63,062 bases of DNA from an uncultured Desulfovibrio sp. (GTDB lineage: Bacteria > Desulfobacterota > Desulfovibrionia > Desulfovibrionales > Desulfovibrionaceae): positions 1 through 63,062 of the forward strand of contig CAJUMQ010000015.1 of NCBI GenBank assembly GCA_910587035.1, given 5' to 3'. Both the position numbers and the translations under genes were made by a program. Of the stretch, positions 34,753-43,568 are shown one piece after another. Numbering within the stretch: position 1 is the first letter of the stretch; every line of letters begins with the position of its first letter. The notes beneath the pieces are model-generated. The model worked only from the letters and a program-made list of their open reading frames with translations, was not told the origin of the DNA and did no database searches.

Positions 34753-36056
34753 TGATTGCAGACATAACACAGGAAGGGTTGCAGGACGGATATGCCTATG
34801 TCGTTCTTGAAATGGAGGATGGTGACGAGCCCTATGCGCCAGGAGATTCCATTGCCATTGGCATAACTGGCGCGGGTGGCACCGAATATATAAGCAGGGA
34901 TGATGGCAAAAAATGGGTTGGCGCGCCCCAGCCCCTCAAGCTGGGCAAGGAGCCGCAGGTTGAGGGAGGCAGGGTCACCTTTTGGCTGCCGCCATTTTAT
35001 GTGGACAGTCTGTCGCCTGATTCCGGCGATGGTATAAACTGCGACATCTTGCTTGTGGATGGCAATGGCACCGTTAAGAACAGCACTGTGCAATGGGTTG
35101 AGGTAATTCCCTCCGGTTTGCCGGACGTGGGCATTCTCAAGGATTATCGCGATGCCGAGGCTGATGATGCCAGGGCCGCAGATGAGGAACTGCGCCGGCA
35201 GGCGGAGGAGGAAGAGGCCCGCAAGGCGGCCGAGGCTGCCGCCAAAGCCGAGGCCGAGGCCAAGGCCAGAGAGGATGCGGAAAAGGCCGCAGCGGTCATT
35301 CGCGAGCAGGAGGAGGCCGAGGCCAAAGCCAGGGAGGAGGAAGCCCGCAAGGCTGCCGAAGAGGAGGAAAAGGCCCAGGCAGCCATCAGGGAGCGGGAGG
35401 AGGCCGAGAAAAAGGCGCAGGAGGCCGCCATCTCCGAGCGGCAGACGGATATGCGCCGCGAGGAGGCCGATGCCCAGATACTGCTGGCCCAGGCAGAAAT
35501 GAATCCGCCAGCCAAAAAGAGCAGGGGCATGCTAATTGCCGGCATAGCCATCCTGATACTGGCTCTTGCTGGCGGGGGCTATTTTTACTGGCAGAAACAG
35601 AATGCCGCCCAGCAGGCCGAGCTTGCGCGCAAGGCTGAGGAAGAGGCAGCAGCCGCCAAAGCTGAAGCTGCAAAGGCCGAAGCTGCCAGGGCCGCCAGAG
35701 CCGATGCCAAGGGGCGTGTGGGGGCCTTCTTTGCAGGCCAGAGAGATCCGGCCAAGGCCATGGAGCTGGCCAAAGAGCTGGATGCGGATACCCCAGAGCA
35801 GCAGGATGCCATCTTCAGGCTGTATTATTATGCGGCAGAGAATGACAATCCAGAGGGCGCATTGAGCTATGCCCGCTGCATTGACCCATCCCAGCCGGCC
35901 TGGGGCACTGTCAAGAAGGATGGTGCCGAGGCCTGGTATTATTATGGCAAAACGCCGCAGGGGCAGGCAGCCAGGGATGAATTGAAAAAATGGACACAGA
36001 ATGCGGCAGCCAGCGGCAATGCTGATGCCAGATCCTGGCTGAATTCCATGGAGTAG
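34752..36056 (+). CDS. coiled-coil single-pass membrane protein
   Basis: A 434-residue protein. Residues 1-125 form a beta-rich globular domain; about 135-245 is a very long Ala/Glu/Lys/Arg coiled coil; a single membrane helix spans about 259-280 (LIAGIAILILALAGGGYFYW), then a second short coiled region (285-320) and a Sel1/TPR-like C-terminal part (325-434, with GNADARSWLNSME). The N-terminus has no signal, so the coiled coil is probably cytosolic and the tail periplasmic. It is coupled to srfC and could link that GTPase to the envelope. The A/E/K repeats give TolA-like similarity that may be compositional only. Confidence 0.75.
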   Translation: MIADITQEGLQDGYAYVVLEMEDGDEPYAPGDSIAIGITGAGGTEYISRDDGKKWVGAPQPLKLGKEPQVEGGRVTFWLPPFYVDSLSPDSGDGINCDILLVDGNGTVKNSTVQWVEVIPSGLPDVGILKDYRDAEADDARAADEELRRQAEEEEARKAAEAAAKAEAEAKAREDAEKAAAVIREQEEAEAKAREEEARKAAEEEEKAQAAIREREEAEKKAQEAAISERQTDMRREEADAQILLAQAEMNPPAKKSRGMLIAGIAILILALAGGGYFYWQKQNAAQQAELARKAEEEAAAAKAEAAKAEAARAARADAKGRVGAFFAGQRDPAKAMELAKELDADTPEQQDAIFRLYYYAAENDNPEGALSYARCIDPSQPAWGTVKKDGAEAWYYYGKTPQGQAARDELKKWTQNAAASGNADARSWLNSME

Positions 36057-36059
36057 GGA

Positions 36060-38054
36060 ATGAAAATTCTGAGCGCTATTTTTACGGCTTTTTTACTTGT
36101 GGGGGCATGGGGGCAGTGCGCCAGTGCCGAGCAGCCATTGGTTCAGGAGGGCAAAAAGACGGTATTTCAGCGTGTTGTCTCCCATCCTGGCGCGGTCCTG
36201 TATGCCGATGCCGCAGCCAGCCAGAAAGCATCTGAGCCCCGCACCTTTACCGCCTTTTATGTGTATGAGCGCAAAAATGGCATGTTGCGTGTTGGCGTGT
36301 CGTCCACCAAATCCGATGGCTGGATCAAGGAAGATGAAATTGTGGAATGGCCCCAGGCCATTACCATGGTTTTCACGGATCAGATGGGACGCGATCCGGT
36401 GATGTTTTTCAAGAACAAGGACTCCCTTGTTGAGTTGTGCAACTCGGATGGCATAAGCGGCAAGGTGGCCGGCTATCTGCGCGATTTTGAGCAGAAGGGC
36501 GCGCCAGCAGGTGCAAATAATCCTGTCCTTGCCACGGAACCATTGCCAAAAGAGGGCAAGGTCTCCCAGAAAAGCTTCTATCTTCTGCCTGTGCTGAACA
36601 TGGATGACGAGTTCAGCGAGGGGGGCACCCAGCTGATAGAAGTGGCATGCATCGATCCCGGCAATGGCCCAGTCAAAAAGGCGGAGCCAGAAAAACCGGC
36701 ATTGCAGGTGAAAAATGGGGACATGCAGACCGGCATTGTCTTTCTGATCGATACCACCAAATCCATGGGGCCATACATTGACCAGACCCGCAAGGTCATC
36801 AAGACCATTTTTGACCGGCTCCAGAGCTCCCCGGCCAGGGATAATGTGGCCGTGGCTGTTGTGGCCTTTCGCAGCAATGTCAATGAAAGGCCGGATACCG
36901 AATACAATACAAAAATAATCAGTGACTTTGTGAAGGTCGATCAAAGGGATGAGCTGGAAAATCTGCTCAATGGCCTGGAGGAATGCCAGGCATCCACCCA
37001 TGCCTTTGATGAGGATTCCCTCTCCGGCGTCAAGGAGGCTGTGGATTCCCTGAGCTGGAACAAGATCAATTCCCGAGCCATCATGCTGATCACCGATGCC
37101 GGCCCCCTGGACGGGTCCGACCCCACCTCCGGCACAGGCATGTCGCCAGAAGGCATGGCAGATTATCTGCGCGCCAACAACATCTATCTCACCGCGGCCC
37201 ATGTGCGCTCTCCAGGTGGCAAAAAGGACCATAAATACGCCGAAAAGAGCTACAAGGCGCTTTCGCGCCTGAGCAACAACCGCTCAAGTTACATTCCCAT
37301 TTCCGCCCCGGATGCGAAAACAGGCGCTGCCGCCTTTGACAGGGTGGCGCAGACCATGGCCGATGCCTACTGCGCCATGGCCGAGCGGCAGATGAAGGGG
37401 CAGCTGGCGGCAAAACCCAAGACCAATGATGTGCCCAGGAACGCTTCTCCGGAGGAGCAGGCCAAACATATGGCCGAGGCCATAGGCTATGCCATGCAGC
37501 TGCAGTTTGCCGGAGACAGCAAGGATACAAGGGCGCCGCAGGTTGTGAGGGCCTGGATGGCCGATGCGGATCTTTCCGCCCTGGAAAAGGACCCGCAGGC
37601 TGCGCCTGTGCCCGTGGTCTATCCTGCTGTGCTTCTGACCAAAACCCAGCTGTCCCAGTTGCGCAAGCAGCTCAAGAATATCATCAGCACTGCCGAGGAA
37701 GCCTTTTTGCAGGACAGCGCCAACTTCAACTTCTATGAGCAGCTCATTTCCGCTGCCGCGCAGATGAGCCGGGATCCCACAAGCTTCAACAATGACCCCA
37801 ATGCCAATCTCGCGCAAAAGGGCGTGCTGCTGGAAGTGCTGGATGGCTTGCCCTATCACAGCCAGATCATGCGCCTGAAGCAGGAGGACTGGACCAACAT
37901 GAGCACAGGCGAGCAGCAGGAGTTCATCAAGAGATTGAAGGGGCTTTTGCGCAGCTATGAGGAATATGACCGCGACAACCAGCGTTGGGAGGGCTTTGGC
38001 TCCAAGAACACCAATGAATGGGTCTATCGCGTACCCCTGAAAATGCTGCCCTAG
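36060..38054 (+). CDS. periplasmic VWA protein resembling the outer half of PpkA
   Basis: A 664-residue exported protein with a signal peptide (SAIFTAFLLVGAWGQCASA). Residues about 35-105 look like an SH3-type domain ending in DGWIKEDEIVEWPQ; about 225-430 is a VWA domain with a MIDAS-like DTTKSMG starting at Asp231 and a later LITDAGPLDGSD; the last about 130 residues are helical. The order (SH3-like part, ITMVFTDQMGRDPVMFFKN, VWA) recalls the periplasmic region of the T6SS-associated kinase PpkA. The kinase and membrane parts are absent here. It follows the coiled-coil gene by three bases and is separated from the ABC genes by a hairpin. The PpkA link is inferred from layout and motif memory. 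Confidence 0.75.
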   Translation: MKILSAIFTAFLLVGAWGQCASAEQPLVQEGKKTVFQRVVSHPGAVLYADAAASQKASEPRTFTAFYVYERKNGMLRVGVSSTKSDGWIKEDEIVEWPQAITMVFTDQMGRDPVMFFKNKDSLVELCNSDGISGKVAGYLRDFEQKGAPAGANNPVLATEPLPKEGKVSQKSFYLLPVLNMDDEFSEGGTQLIEVACIDPGNGPVKKAEPEKPALQVKNGDMQTGIVFLIDTTKSMGPYIDQTRKVIKTIFDRLQSSPARDNVAVAVVAFRSNVNERPDTEYNTKIISDFVKVDQRDELENLLNGLEECQASTHAFDEDSLSGVKEAVDSLSWNKINSRAIMLITDAGPLDGSDPTSGTGMSPEGMADYLRANNIYLTAAHVRSPGGKKDHKYAEKSYKALSRLSNNRSSYIPISAPDAKTGAAAFDRVAQTMADAYCAMAERQMKGQLAAKPKTNDVPRNASPEEQAKHMAEAIGYAMQLQFAGDSKDTRAPQVVRAWMADADLSALEKDPQAAPVPVVYPAVLLTKTQLSQLRKQLKNIISTAEEAFLQDSANFNFYEQLISAAAQMSRDPTSFNNDPNANLAQKGVLLEVLDGLPYHSQIMRLKQEDWTNMSTGEQQEFIKRLKGLLRSYEEYDRDNQRWEGFGSKNTNEWVYRVPLKMLP

Positions 38055-38059
38055 TCCAT

Positions 38060-38107
38060 AAATCCTGCCAGAGCCGGTTTGTGTGCAAACAGGTTCTGGC
38101 AGGATTT
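38060..38107 (+). repeat. long hairpin inside the cluster
   Basis: AAATCCTGCCAGA pairs perfectly with TCTGGCAGGATTT over 13 base pairs, with further pairing of GTTTG and CAAAC near the loop. It lies between the VWA gene and the ABC ATPase gene. The following T-run is short (three T), so it could be a partial terminator or processing site that lowers expression of the ABC part. Confidence 0.65.
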
Positions 38108-38193
38108 CCCCGCGTAACTGGCGATTTTTTCCATCAGACAGCGAGCGGATTCCGGGCAGATTGGCCCGGAGGAAAATCCCGCAGGGATGGGTC

Positions 38194-38895
38194 ATGCTGA
38201 TAGAACTTGAAAATGTCTGCATAAAGCGTGGCGACAGTTTTGAGCTGCATATTGAAAAGCTGGCAGCCAGTAAGGGTGAGCGCCTTGCCATCACTGGCCA
38301 GAGCGGCTGCGGCAAGTCAACCACACTGGATATAATTGGCATGACTCTTGAGCCTGCTTGCGCAGACAGGTTCATCTTTTCCCCCGGTTCCGAAAATTTC
38401 GATGTCGCCGATACATGGCGCAGGCATGACGAGGGGGCGCTCACAGAGCTCAGGCGCCGTCATATAGGCTATATCCTCCAGACCGGCGAAATTTTTGGAT
38501 TCATCAATGTGCAGGAAAATATTGAGCTTACGGCCATTGTCGCTGGCATGGATGGCCATCTGGCCAGGCAAAGGGCGGAGGAGCTGATGGCCAAACTCTC
38601 CATCGGCCATCTGGCCAGGCAACTGCCGGCCACGCTGTCCATTGGCCAGAGGCAGCGGGTTGCCATAGCCCGTGCCATTGCGCCAGCCCCGGAGCTTATT
38701 CTTGCCGATGAGCCAACATCGGCCCTGGATCCCGAGCTGGCAGTGGAGGTTATGGAGCTGATGCTCAACGCGGTGCGGGATGATGGCGCAACCCTGATAA
38801 TGGTCACCCATGATCTGGGGCTTCTGGACAAATTTGATTTTCGCAGGGCTCCCATGCGCGTTGACGGCAGAAAGGCCATTCTGGAGGCCTCATGA
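38194..38895 (+). CDS. ABC transporter ATP-binding protein (LolD/MacB type, TagT-like)
   Basis: A 233-residue ATPase starting at ATG 38194. Walker A is GQSGCGKST (about 34-42), the signature LSIGQRQRVAIARAIA is at about 148-163, Walker B is LILADEPTSALDPE and the H-loop is VTHD. The size and the single partner permease place it in the LolD/MacB class of mechanotransmission ABC systems. The reading frame extends upstream to about 38083, but the ATG at 38194, with AGGGA before it, gives the standard N-terminus. It overlaps the permease gene by four bases. By context it corresponds to TagT. Confidence 0.85.
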   Translation: MLIELENVCIKRGDSFELHIEKLAASKGERLAITGQSGCGKSTTLDIIGMTLEPACADRFIFSPGSENFDVADTWRRHDEGALTELRRRHIGYILQTGEIFGFINVQENIELTAIVAGMDGHLARQRAEELMAKLSIGHLARQLPATLSIGQRQRVAIARAIAPAPELILADEPTSALDPELAVEVMELMLNAVRDDGATLIMVTHDLGLLDKFDFRRAPMRVDGRKAILEAS

Positions 38896-40121
38896 AACCT
38901 CTCTGGCGGATATCGGCCCGTCTGGCATACATGGACTGGTTCCATGAACTCAGCCTCTCGGTATGCGGGGTGCTGGCCCTGGCCAGCATGCTTGCGCCGC
39001 TGCTCATACTGCATGGAGTCCATAATGGCGTTGTGGAGAAACTGCGCGAAAGCCTGATGGCGGATCCGGCCGTGCTTGTGCTTATCCCGTACGCCGGCAA
39101 AGGCGCTGGTTTTGAGGAGGATTTTTTGCGGCAGATGCGGCAGGCGCCAGGCTTGCGCTTTGGCATTGGCCGCGCACGCGATGTGGCCTCCGAATTGCAG
39201 TTGCGGGCCAAAGACGGGCGAAATTTTGTAATCACACTGGAGGCCACAGCCCATGGGGATCCGCTGCTGGAGGATTACATGCAGCCCCAGCCGGTATCGA
39301 GCCCAGGCAATTTGCAGATGGTCCTCTCCCACACGGCTGCAGCCAAGATGGATGTGCAAAAGGGAGGCACTGTGACCGCCAGCATTGCCAGACGCCTGGC
39401 CAATGGCCGGTTTACAAGGTTGCCTCTGGAGTTTGAAGTCACAGGTGTCCTGCCCGCCATGGCCGGCTCAAGAGATACGGCCTTTGTCGATCTGGCCACA
39501 CTCAATGCCATCCAGGACTTTCGCGATGGCATCCATGCGCCGTTATTGCAGGCCAGGGGCGAGATGGAGCCGCCACCTTCAAGGCATTATGAATCCTTCC
39601 GCGCATATGCCGCAAGTCTTGACGATGTGCCGCCACTGGAAAAATGGTTCAAGGAGCAGGGCATTACGGTAAAGACCAGAGCCAGGGATATTGAAGCCAT
39701 CAAGAAAATCGATACCGCCCTGGCATCGGTAATAGGCCTTATAGCCGTGGCCGGCTGCGTTGGTTTTTTCGCATTCATGGCAAGCACAGCCAGGGCAGCT
39801 GCCAGACGCAAATGGAAGCAGATGGGGATGCTAAAGCTCATTGGCATGGGCAGGGGCGCCATCATTGTCTATCCCATCATGCAATCCCTGCTCACGGCTG
39901 CCCTGGGCTGCCTGCTGGCTTTTGCGGTTTATGGGGGCGTGGCCTTTGCCATTGACTATCTTTTTGCAAGCGAGACAGGCGGCGAGGCCATATGCAAAAT
40001 TTCGCCGTCCTTTTTTTGCCTGTCCTTTTTTTGCGTGCTGTTGCTGGCCACGCTTTCATCCCTGCGCTCCGCGCTGAAGGCTGCGGCAATTTCGCCATCA
40101 ATGGTTATACGCGAATCCTGA
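38892..40121 (+). CDS. FtsX/MacB-type ABC permease (TagS-like)
   Basis: A 409-residue permease with one N-terminal membrane helix (LSVCGVLALASMLAPLLIL), a large extracytoplasmic domain (about 45-275), then three helices (ASVIGLIAVAGCVGFFAFMA, PIMQSLLTAALGCLLAFAVY, FFCLSFFCVLLLATLSSL). This four-helix layout is that of MacB, LolC/E and FtsX. Such permeases transmit ATPase motion to periplasmic partners rather than forming a channel. Overlap with the ATPase gene confirms the pair. In T6SS regulation TagS/TagT are required for PpkA activation; the SUMF1 and VWA neighbours make that the closest analogy. Confidence 0.82.
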   Translation: MKPLWRISARLAYMDWFHELSLSVCGVLALASMLAPLLILHGVHNGVVEKLRESLMADPAVLVLIPYAGKGAGFEEDFLRQMRQAPGLRFGIGRARDVASELQLRAKDGRNFVITLEATAHGDPLLEDYMQPQPVSSPGNLQMVLSHTAAAKMDVQKGGTVTASIARRLANGRFTRLPLEFEVTGVLPAMAGSRDTAFVDLATLNAIQDFRDGIHAPLLQARGEMEPPPSRHYESFRAYAASLDDVPPLEKWFKEQGITVKTRARDIEAIKKIDTALASVIGLIAVAGCVGFFAFMASTARAAARRKWKQMGMLKLIGMGRGAIIVYPIMQSLLTAALGCLLAFAVYGGVAFAIDYLFASETGGEAICKISPSFFCLSFFCVLLLATLSSLRSALKAAAISPSMVIRES

Positions 40122-40292
40122 CCAGGCGACCATGGCTTTTTGTCCATTGAAAATAGTAATGAGTGCATGGTAGCGAGAGCGGGTGTGCCGGCCCATGCGG
40201 ACGGCAGAACCGCGTTTTGGCTGGAAGAGCCAGGCCATATGGCTGAAATAGTGGCAATTTCCAACTGATATATGTTTAATTATGGGGGGCAT

Positions 40293-42017
40293 ATGTTTTC
40301 AAAAGCGGCTGTCTTGTTGATGGTGGCAATATTTCTTGCGGGTTTGTCGCAACCTGCTGAAGCGGCGCTCAAATCAAAAAGCAAAAGCAGCGAGATTGAG
40401 CCGGCACAGGCATTCAATCCCAATGAGGATCCTGGCGACATGGAACTGCCCATGCCCAATGGCATGAAGCTGGTGCTCAGGCCTGTGGCCGTGGATTCGC
40501 GGCTTCTGCTCAACGACCGCCAGTTCAATATGGGGCTGCTCAATCCGGATTCCGACCGCACCTTTCGTGAAAAGCAGTTCCCGGCGCATATCAGCGCAGC
40601 ATTGAGGTATGAGAACCTGCCCGGGGACTGGGCCAGGAAACTGCCGGATGAGGAGCAAAAGGGCGGCTATTCCTATTATCTCATTGGCAAATACGAGCTG
40701 AGCAATGGCCAATGGGATGCCGTAATGGGCGGGGAGCCAAATCCGAGGCCTGATCTGCCAAAAACTGGCATTTCATGGTATGATCTGCAGGATTTTTTGC
40801 GCAAGTATAATGAATGGCTCCTGAAAAATCATCCGGACGCTGTGCCTGCCATTGACGGTGTTGCGGCATATCTCAGGTTGCCCACGGAGGAGGAATGGGA
40901 ATTTGCTGCCCGCGAGGGCATTAGCGCGCCAGAGCAGCAGAATGAAACAGATTTTCCTGTGGCGGATGGCAATCCCATTGAAAATTATGCGGTCTTTGGC
41001 GACAGATACAAAAATGTGCAGTCCATTGGCTCCAGAAAGCCCAATCGCCTTGGCATCCACGACATGGGCGGCAACGCCGCGGAGCTGGTGCAGAGCGGCT
41101 TTCGCTTTACTGTGGCAGAAAGAAAGGGCGGCTCGCAGGTGATGCGCCAGCATGGCTCGGAGGGCGGACTGCTGCGCAAGGGCGGCAGTTACAAGGCAGC
41201 CAGCGAAAGGGAGATCTACCCCGGCACCAGGCAGGAAATTCGCATGTTTGAGAAGACGCCGGACAATGCCTATGTGCCCCACAAGGAGAATGATCTCGGC
41301 GCCAGGCTGGTGCTGGCTGCTGTCAACCTGGGCAGTGATCGCAGGACCAAAGAAGTGATGAAAGAGGAGCAGCAGCTTCAGGCCACCCCGGAGGTGCTGA
41401 TAGCCATAAACCAGGGCGGCGATCCTGTGGCGGAGCTGGAAAAAATCTACAGCATAGCGGATACGCCCCAGATCAGGCAAAGTCTTGCCCAGTACAAGGA
41501 ACTGATTCAAAATTACAATGAGGCATTTAACCGCGAGCATGACGCAAATTTGTTAAGCGCCATCCGTTCCGCCGCCTACAAGGCCGATTCCCTGGGCAAT
41601 ATCGCTTTTCGCTGTTACAGACTCAGCTTTGATCTGGACGAAGCCAAGCAGCAGTTCAAGGATTTCTCGCCAAAGGTCGAAAAGGCCATGCGTGATGAAA
41701 TGCAGAGAAATTTCCGCAACCTCCAGCGCTCCACAGCGCATTACAGGCAAAGTCTCAGAGAGATCATGGATTATCCAAAGGAGGATGTGGAGGCCAGAAT
41801 TTCCATTCTGCGCAAGGAATATGCCGGCGATGACAGGCTCAACAAGAATTTGCGGGCCAATCTGGACACCTTTGCCAAACATCTCGACATAGCCAGGAAA
41901 CAGGGCGTGAACAAGGTGACGGATTCCATGATCTGGGATGCCGTGATTCCCGGCAAGAAATCAAGGGCCGTCATCGCCGATATGGAGAAAAATCAGAAAA
42001 AGGGCGGCGGTAAATAG
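40293..42017 (+). CDS. periplasmic SUMF1-domain protein (TagR-like)
   Basis: A 574-residue protein starting at ATG 40293 after GGGGGGC, giving a signal peptide (AAVLLMVAIFLAGLSQPAEA). The SUMF1/FGE fold occupies about 60-350: YLRLPTEEEWEFAAREG, IHDMGGNAAELV, LLRKGGSYKA and LGARLVLAAV are its landmarks. I see no catalytic cysteine pair in the C-terminal core, so it is probably a binding rather than an enzymatic member. Residues 375-574 are helical. Size and domain order fit TagR, the periplasmic activator of PpkA. An upstream ATG at 40272 is less likely because it would bury the signal peptide. Confidence 0.8.
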   Translation: MFSKAAVLLMVAIFLAGLSQPAEAALKSKSKSSEIEPAQAFNPNEDPGDMELPMPNGMKLVLRPVAVDSRLLLNDRQFNMGLLNPDSDRTFREKQFPAHISAALRYENLPGDWARKLPDEEQKGGYSYYLIGKYELSNGQWDAVMGGEPNPRPDLPKTGISWYDLQDFLRKYNEWLLKNHPDAVPAIDGVAAYLRLPTEEEWEFAAREGISAPEQQNETDFPVADGNPIENYAVFGDRYKNVQSIGSRKPNRLGIHDMGGNAAELVQSGFRFTVAERKGGSQVMRQHGSEGGLLRKGGSYKAASEREIYPGTRQEIRMFEKTPDNAYVPHKENDLGARLVLAAVNLGSDRRTKEVMKEEQQLQATPEVLIAINQGGDPVAELEKIYSIADTPQIRQSLAQYKELIQNYNEAFNREHDANLLSAIRSAAYKADSLGNIAFRCYRLSFDLDEAKQQFKDFSPKVEKAMRDEMQRNFRNLQRSTAHYRQSLREIMDYPKEDVEARISILRKEYAGDDRLNKNLRANLDTFAKHLDIARKQGVNKVTDSMIWDAVIPGKKSRAVIADMEKNQKKGGGK

Positions 42018-42019
42018 CC

Positions 42020-42487
42020 ATGGCAGACAGGTCTCCGGCAGGCATAGGCGGCTGGCTGCTGCTATATGTGATCTGGGCCATATTCGGCATCTGTTTTGCC
42101 ATATATGCCAATGGCAGCGATCTGGCTGTCTATGGGGAGCAATACCCCATGCTGCTGCCTGCAGGCTGGATGGTCATGGGCCTGGTGCTGGTCTTTTACG
42201 GGCTGTATGCATGGCTTGTATTCAGGCTGGTCACCAGGCGCCAGGGCATTGTGCGGCCCATAAAACTCATGATCATTGCCACGCCTGTATTCAATGCCAT
42301 ACTGCCGGCCCTGTTCGCCCTGTTTTTGGCCATTACCCTGCCTGATGCCGATTTCATGGCAATTCTGGGCTCGGCCTATCCGGCGCCAATTTTGGGCAGC
42401 ATTGCCGGGGCTGCCATCATGGCTGTGGTTTGGTACAGGTATTTCAAAGTCTCCCTGCGTGTCAGAAACACCTGGCCAGAAGGGTGA
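42020..42487 (+). CDS. DUF2569-like four-helix membrane protein
   Basis: A 155-residue protein with four hydrophobic segments (GGWLLLYVIWAIFGICFAIY, LLPAGWMVMGLVLVFYGLYA, AILPALFALFLAITLP, ILGSIAGAAIMAVVWYRYF). The N-terminal GIGGWLLLYVIW is typical of DUF2569. The family function is unknown. It begins two bases after the SUMF1 gene stop, so it is probably part of the same operon. The C-terminal YFKVSLRVRNTW is a common end in this family. Confidence 0.72.
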   Translation: MADRSPAGIGGWLLLYVIWAIFGICFAIYANGSDLAVYGEQYPMLLPAGWMVMGLVLVFYGLYAWLVFRLVTRRQGIVRPIKLMIIATPVFNAILPALFALFLAITLPDADFMAILGSAYPAPILGSIAGAAIMAVVWYRYFKVSLRVRNTWPEG

Positions 42488-42552
42488 CTCATGGAGATTC
42501 GTGAGGGGATGCGGCAATCTGATTGACGGTGCACGGAAACATGGGGGATGTC

Positions 42553-43386
42553 ATGCAACGCCTGAATTTCATTCTTTCGTCAAGGATGGAAAGATTCATC
42601 ATTGCGGTGATTATCATCAACGCCATCACCCTGGGGCTGGAGACCAGCCCGCAGATGATGGACTCCTACGGGCCTTTTCTTGTGCTGGCCGACCGCCTGG
42701 CCCTGGCCATCTTCACCCTGGAAATTATCCTGAAAATATTGTGCATGAAGGTGGATTATTTCAGAAATCCCTGGAATATTTTTGACTTTCTCATAGTGGG
42801 CATATCCTACGTGCCGGCTTCCGGCGGCCTCTCGGTGCTGCGCAGCCTGCGCGTGCTGCGGGTTCTGCTGCTGGTTTCGGCATTGCCGCGCCTGCGCATA
42901 ATCGTGCGCTCCCTTATCATATCCCTGCCCAGCATAGCCTCAATTTCCCTTTTGATGTGCCTGATCTATTATGTGGCGGCTGTTGTCGCCACCAAAATTT
43001 TCGGGGCGGCCTTTCCGGAATGGTTTGGCACCATACCGCACTCCCTTTTCACCCTGTTCCAGATCATGACGCTGGAAAGCTGGGCCATGGGCATTGTCAG
43101 GCCTGTGTCCCAGCAATTCCCGTATGCATACATGTTTTTTGTGCCCTTTGTGCTTGTGAGCTCCTTTGTGATTCTCAACATATTCATTGCTGTGATTATC
43201 AATGCCATGACCGAGGCCAGGGAGCAGATTGTCAAACAGATGAACCCTGATGGCCAGAATGCGTCGCTGCTGGAGCAAACCATCCCTTCCGTATCCCAAA
43301 AGCAGAGGCGCGCTTTGCAGAGGCGCAGGCCCATCCTGGCTGGAACCAGACATGCCAAAGCCAGAAGAATCAGGGCAGGCGCATGA
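42553..43386 (+). CDS. NaChBac-like voltage-gated ion channel
   Basis: A 277-residue six-helix channel subunit. S4 is visible as arginines every third residue (LRSLRVLRVLLLVSALPRLR), and the pore loop holds TLESWAMGI, matching the sodium-selective filter LESW of bacterial NaV channels. S6 is LVSSFVILNIFIAVIINAMT, followed by a cytosolic coiled tail. I favour ATG 42553 because GGGGG lies just upstream; ATG 42541 and a TTG at 42523 are alternatives. It is 65 bases downstream of the DUF2569 gene and could be cotranscribed. Tetramers conduct sodium on depolarisation. Confidence 0.88.
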   Translation: MQRLNFILSSRMERFIIAVIIINAITLGLETSPQMMDSYGPFLVLADRLALAIFTLEIILKILCMKVDYFRNPWNIFDFLIVGISYVPASGGLSVLRSLRVLRVLLLVSALPRLRIIVRSLIISLPSIASISLLMCLIYYVAAVVATKIFGAAFPEWFGTIPHSLFTLFQIMTLESWAMGIVRPVSQQFPYAYMFFVPFVLVSSFVILNIFIAVIINAMTEAREQIVKQMNPDGQNASLLEQTIPSVSQKQRRALQRRRPILAGTRHAKARRIRAGA

Positions 43387-43568
43387 AATTGAATGTCTGA
43401 GCCTGTTTATGGGGGGTGCCGGATTGTCGCGTCCGCCAGAATATTTTCAAAATGAAAGTGCTTCAGGAGCCATTGAGGCTCCATTTTTTATGTGTTAATG
43501 AAAAGGGAAAAGCAGCTTTTTCAAATGGTTCTGCACATAAATGTAATCTTCCCCCTGACCTGCGGAAT

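Noticed and set aside
24556..42487. a complete type VI secretion locus
   Set aside because: No Hcp, VgrG, sheath (TssB/C), ClpV or membrane complex (TssJLM) gene is present; only the regulatory-type components resemble it.
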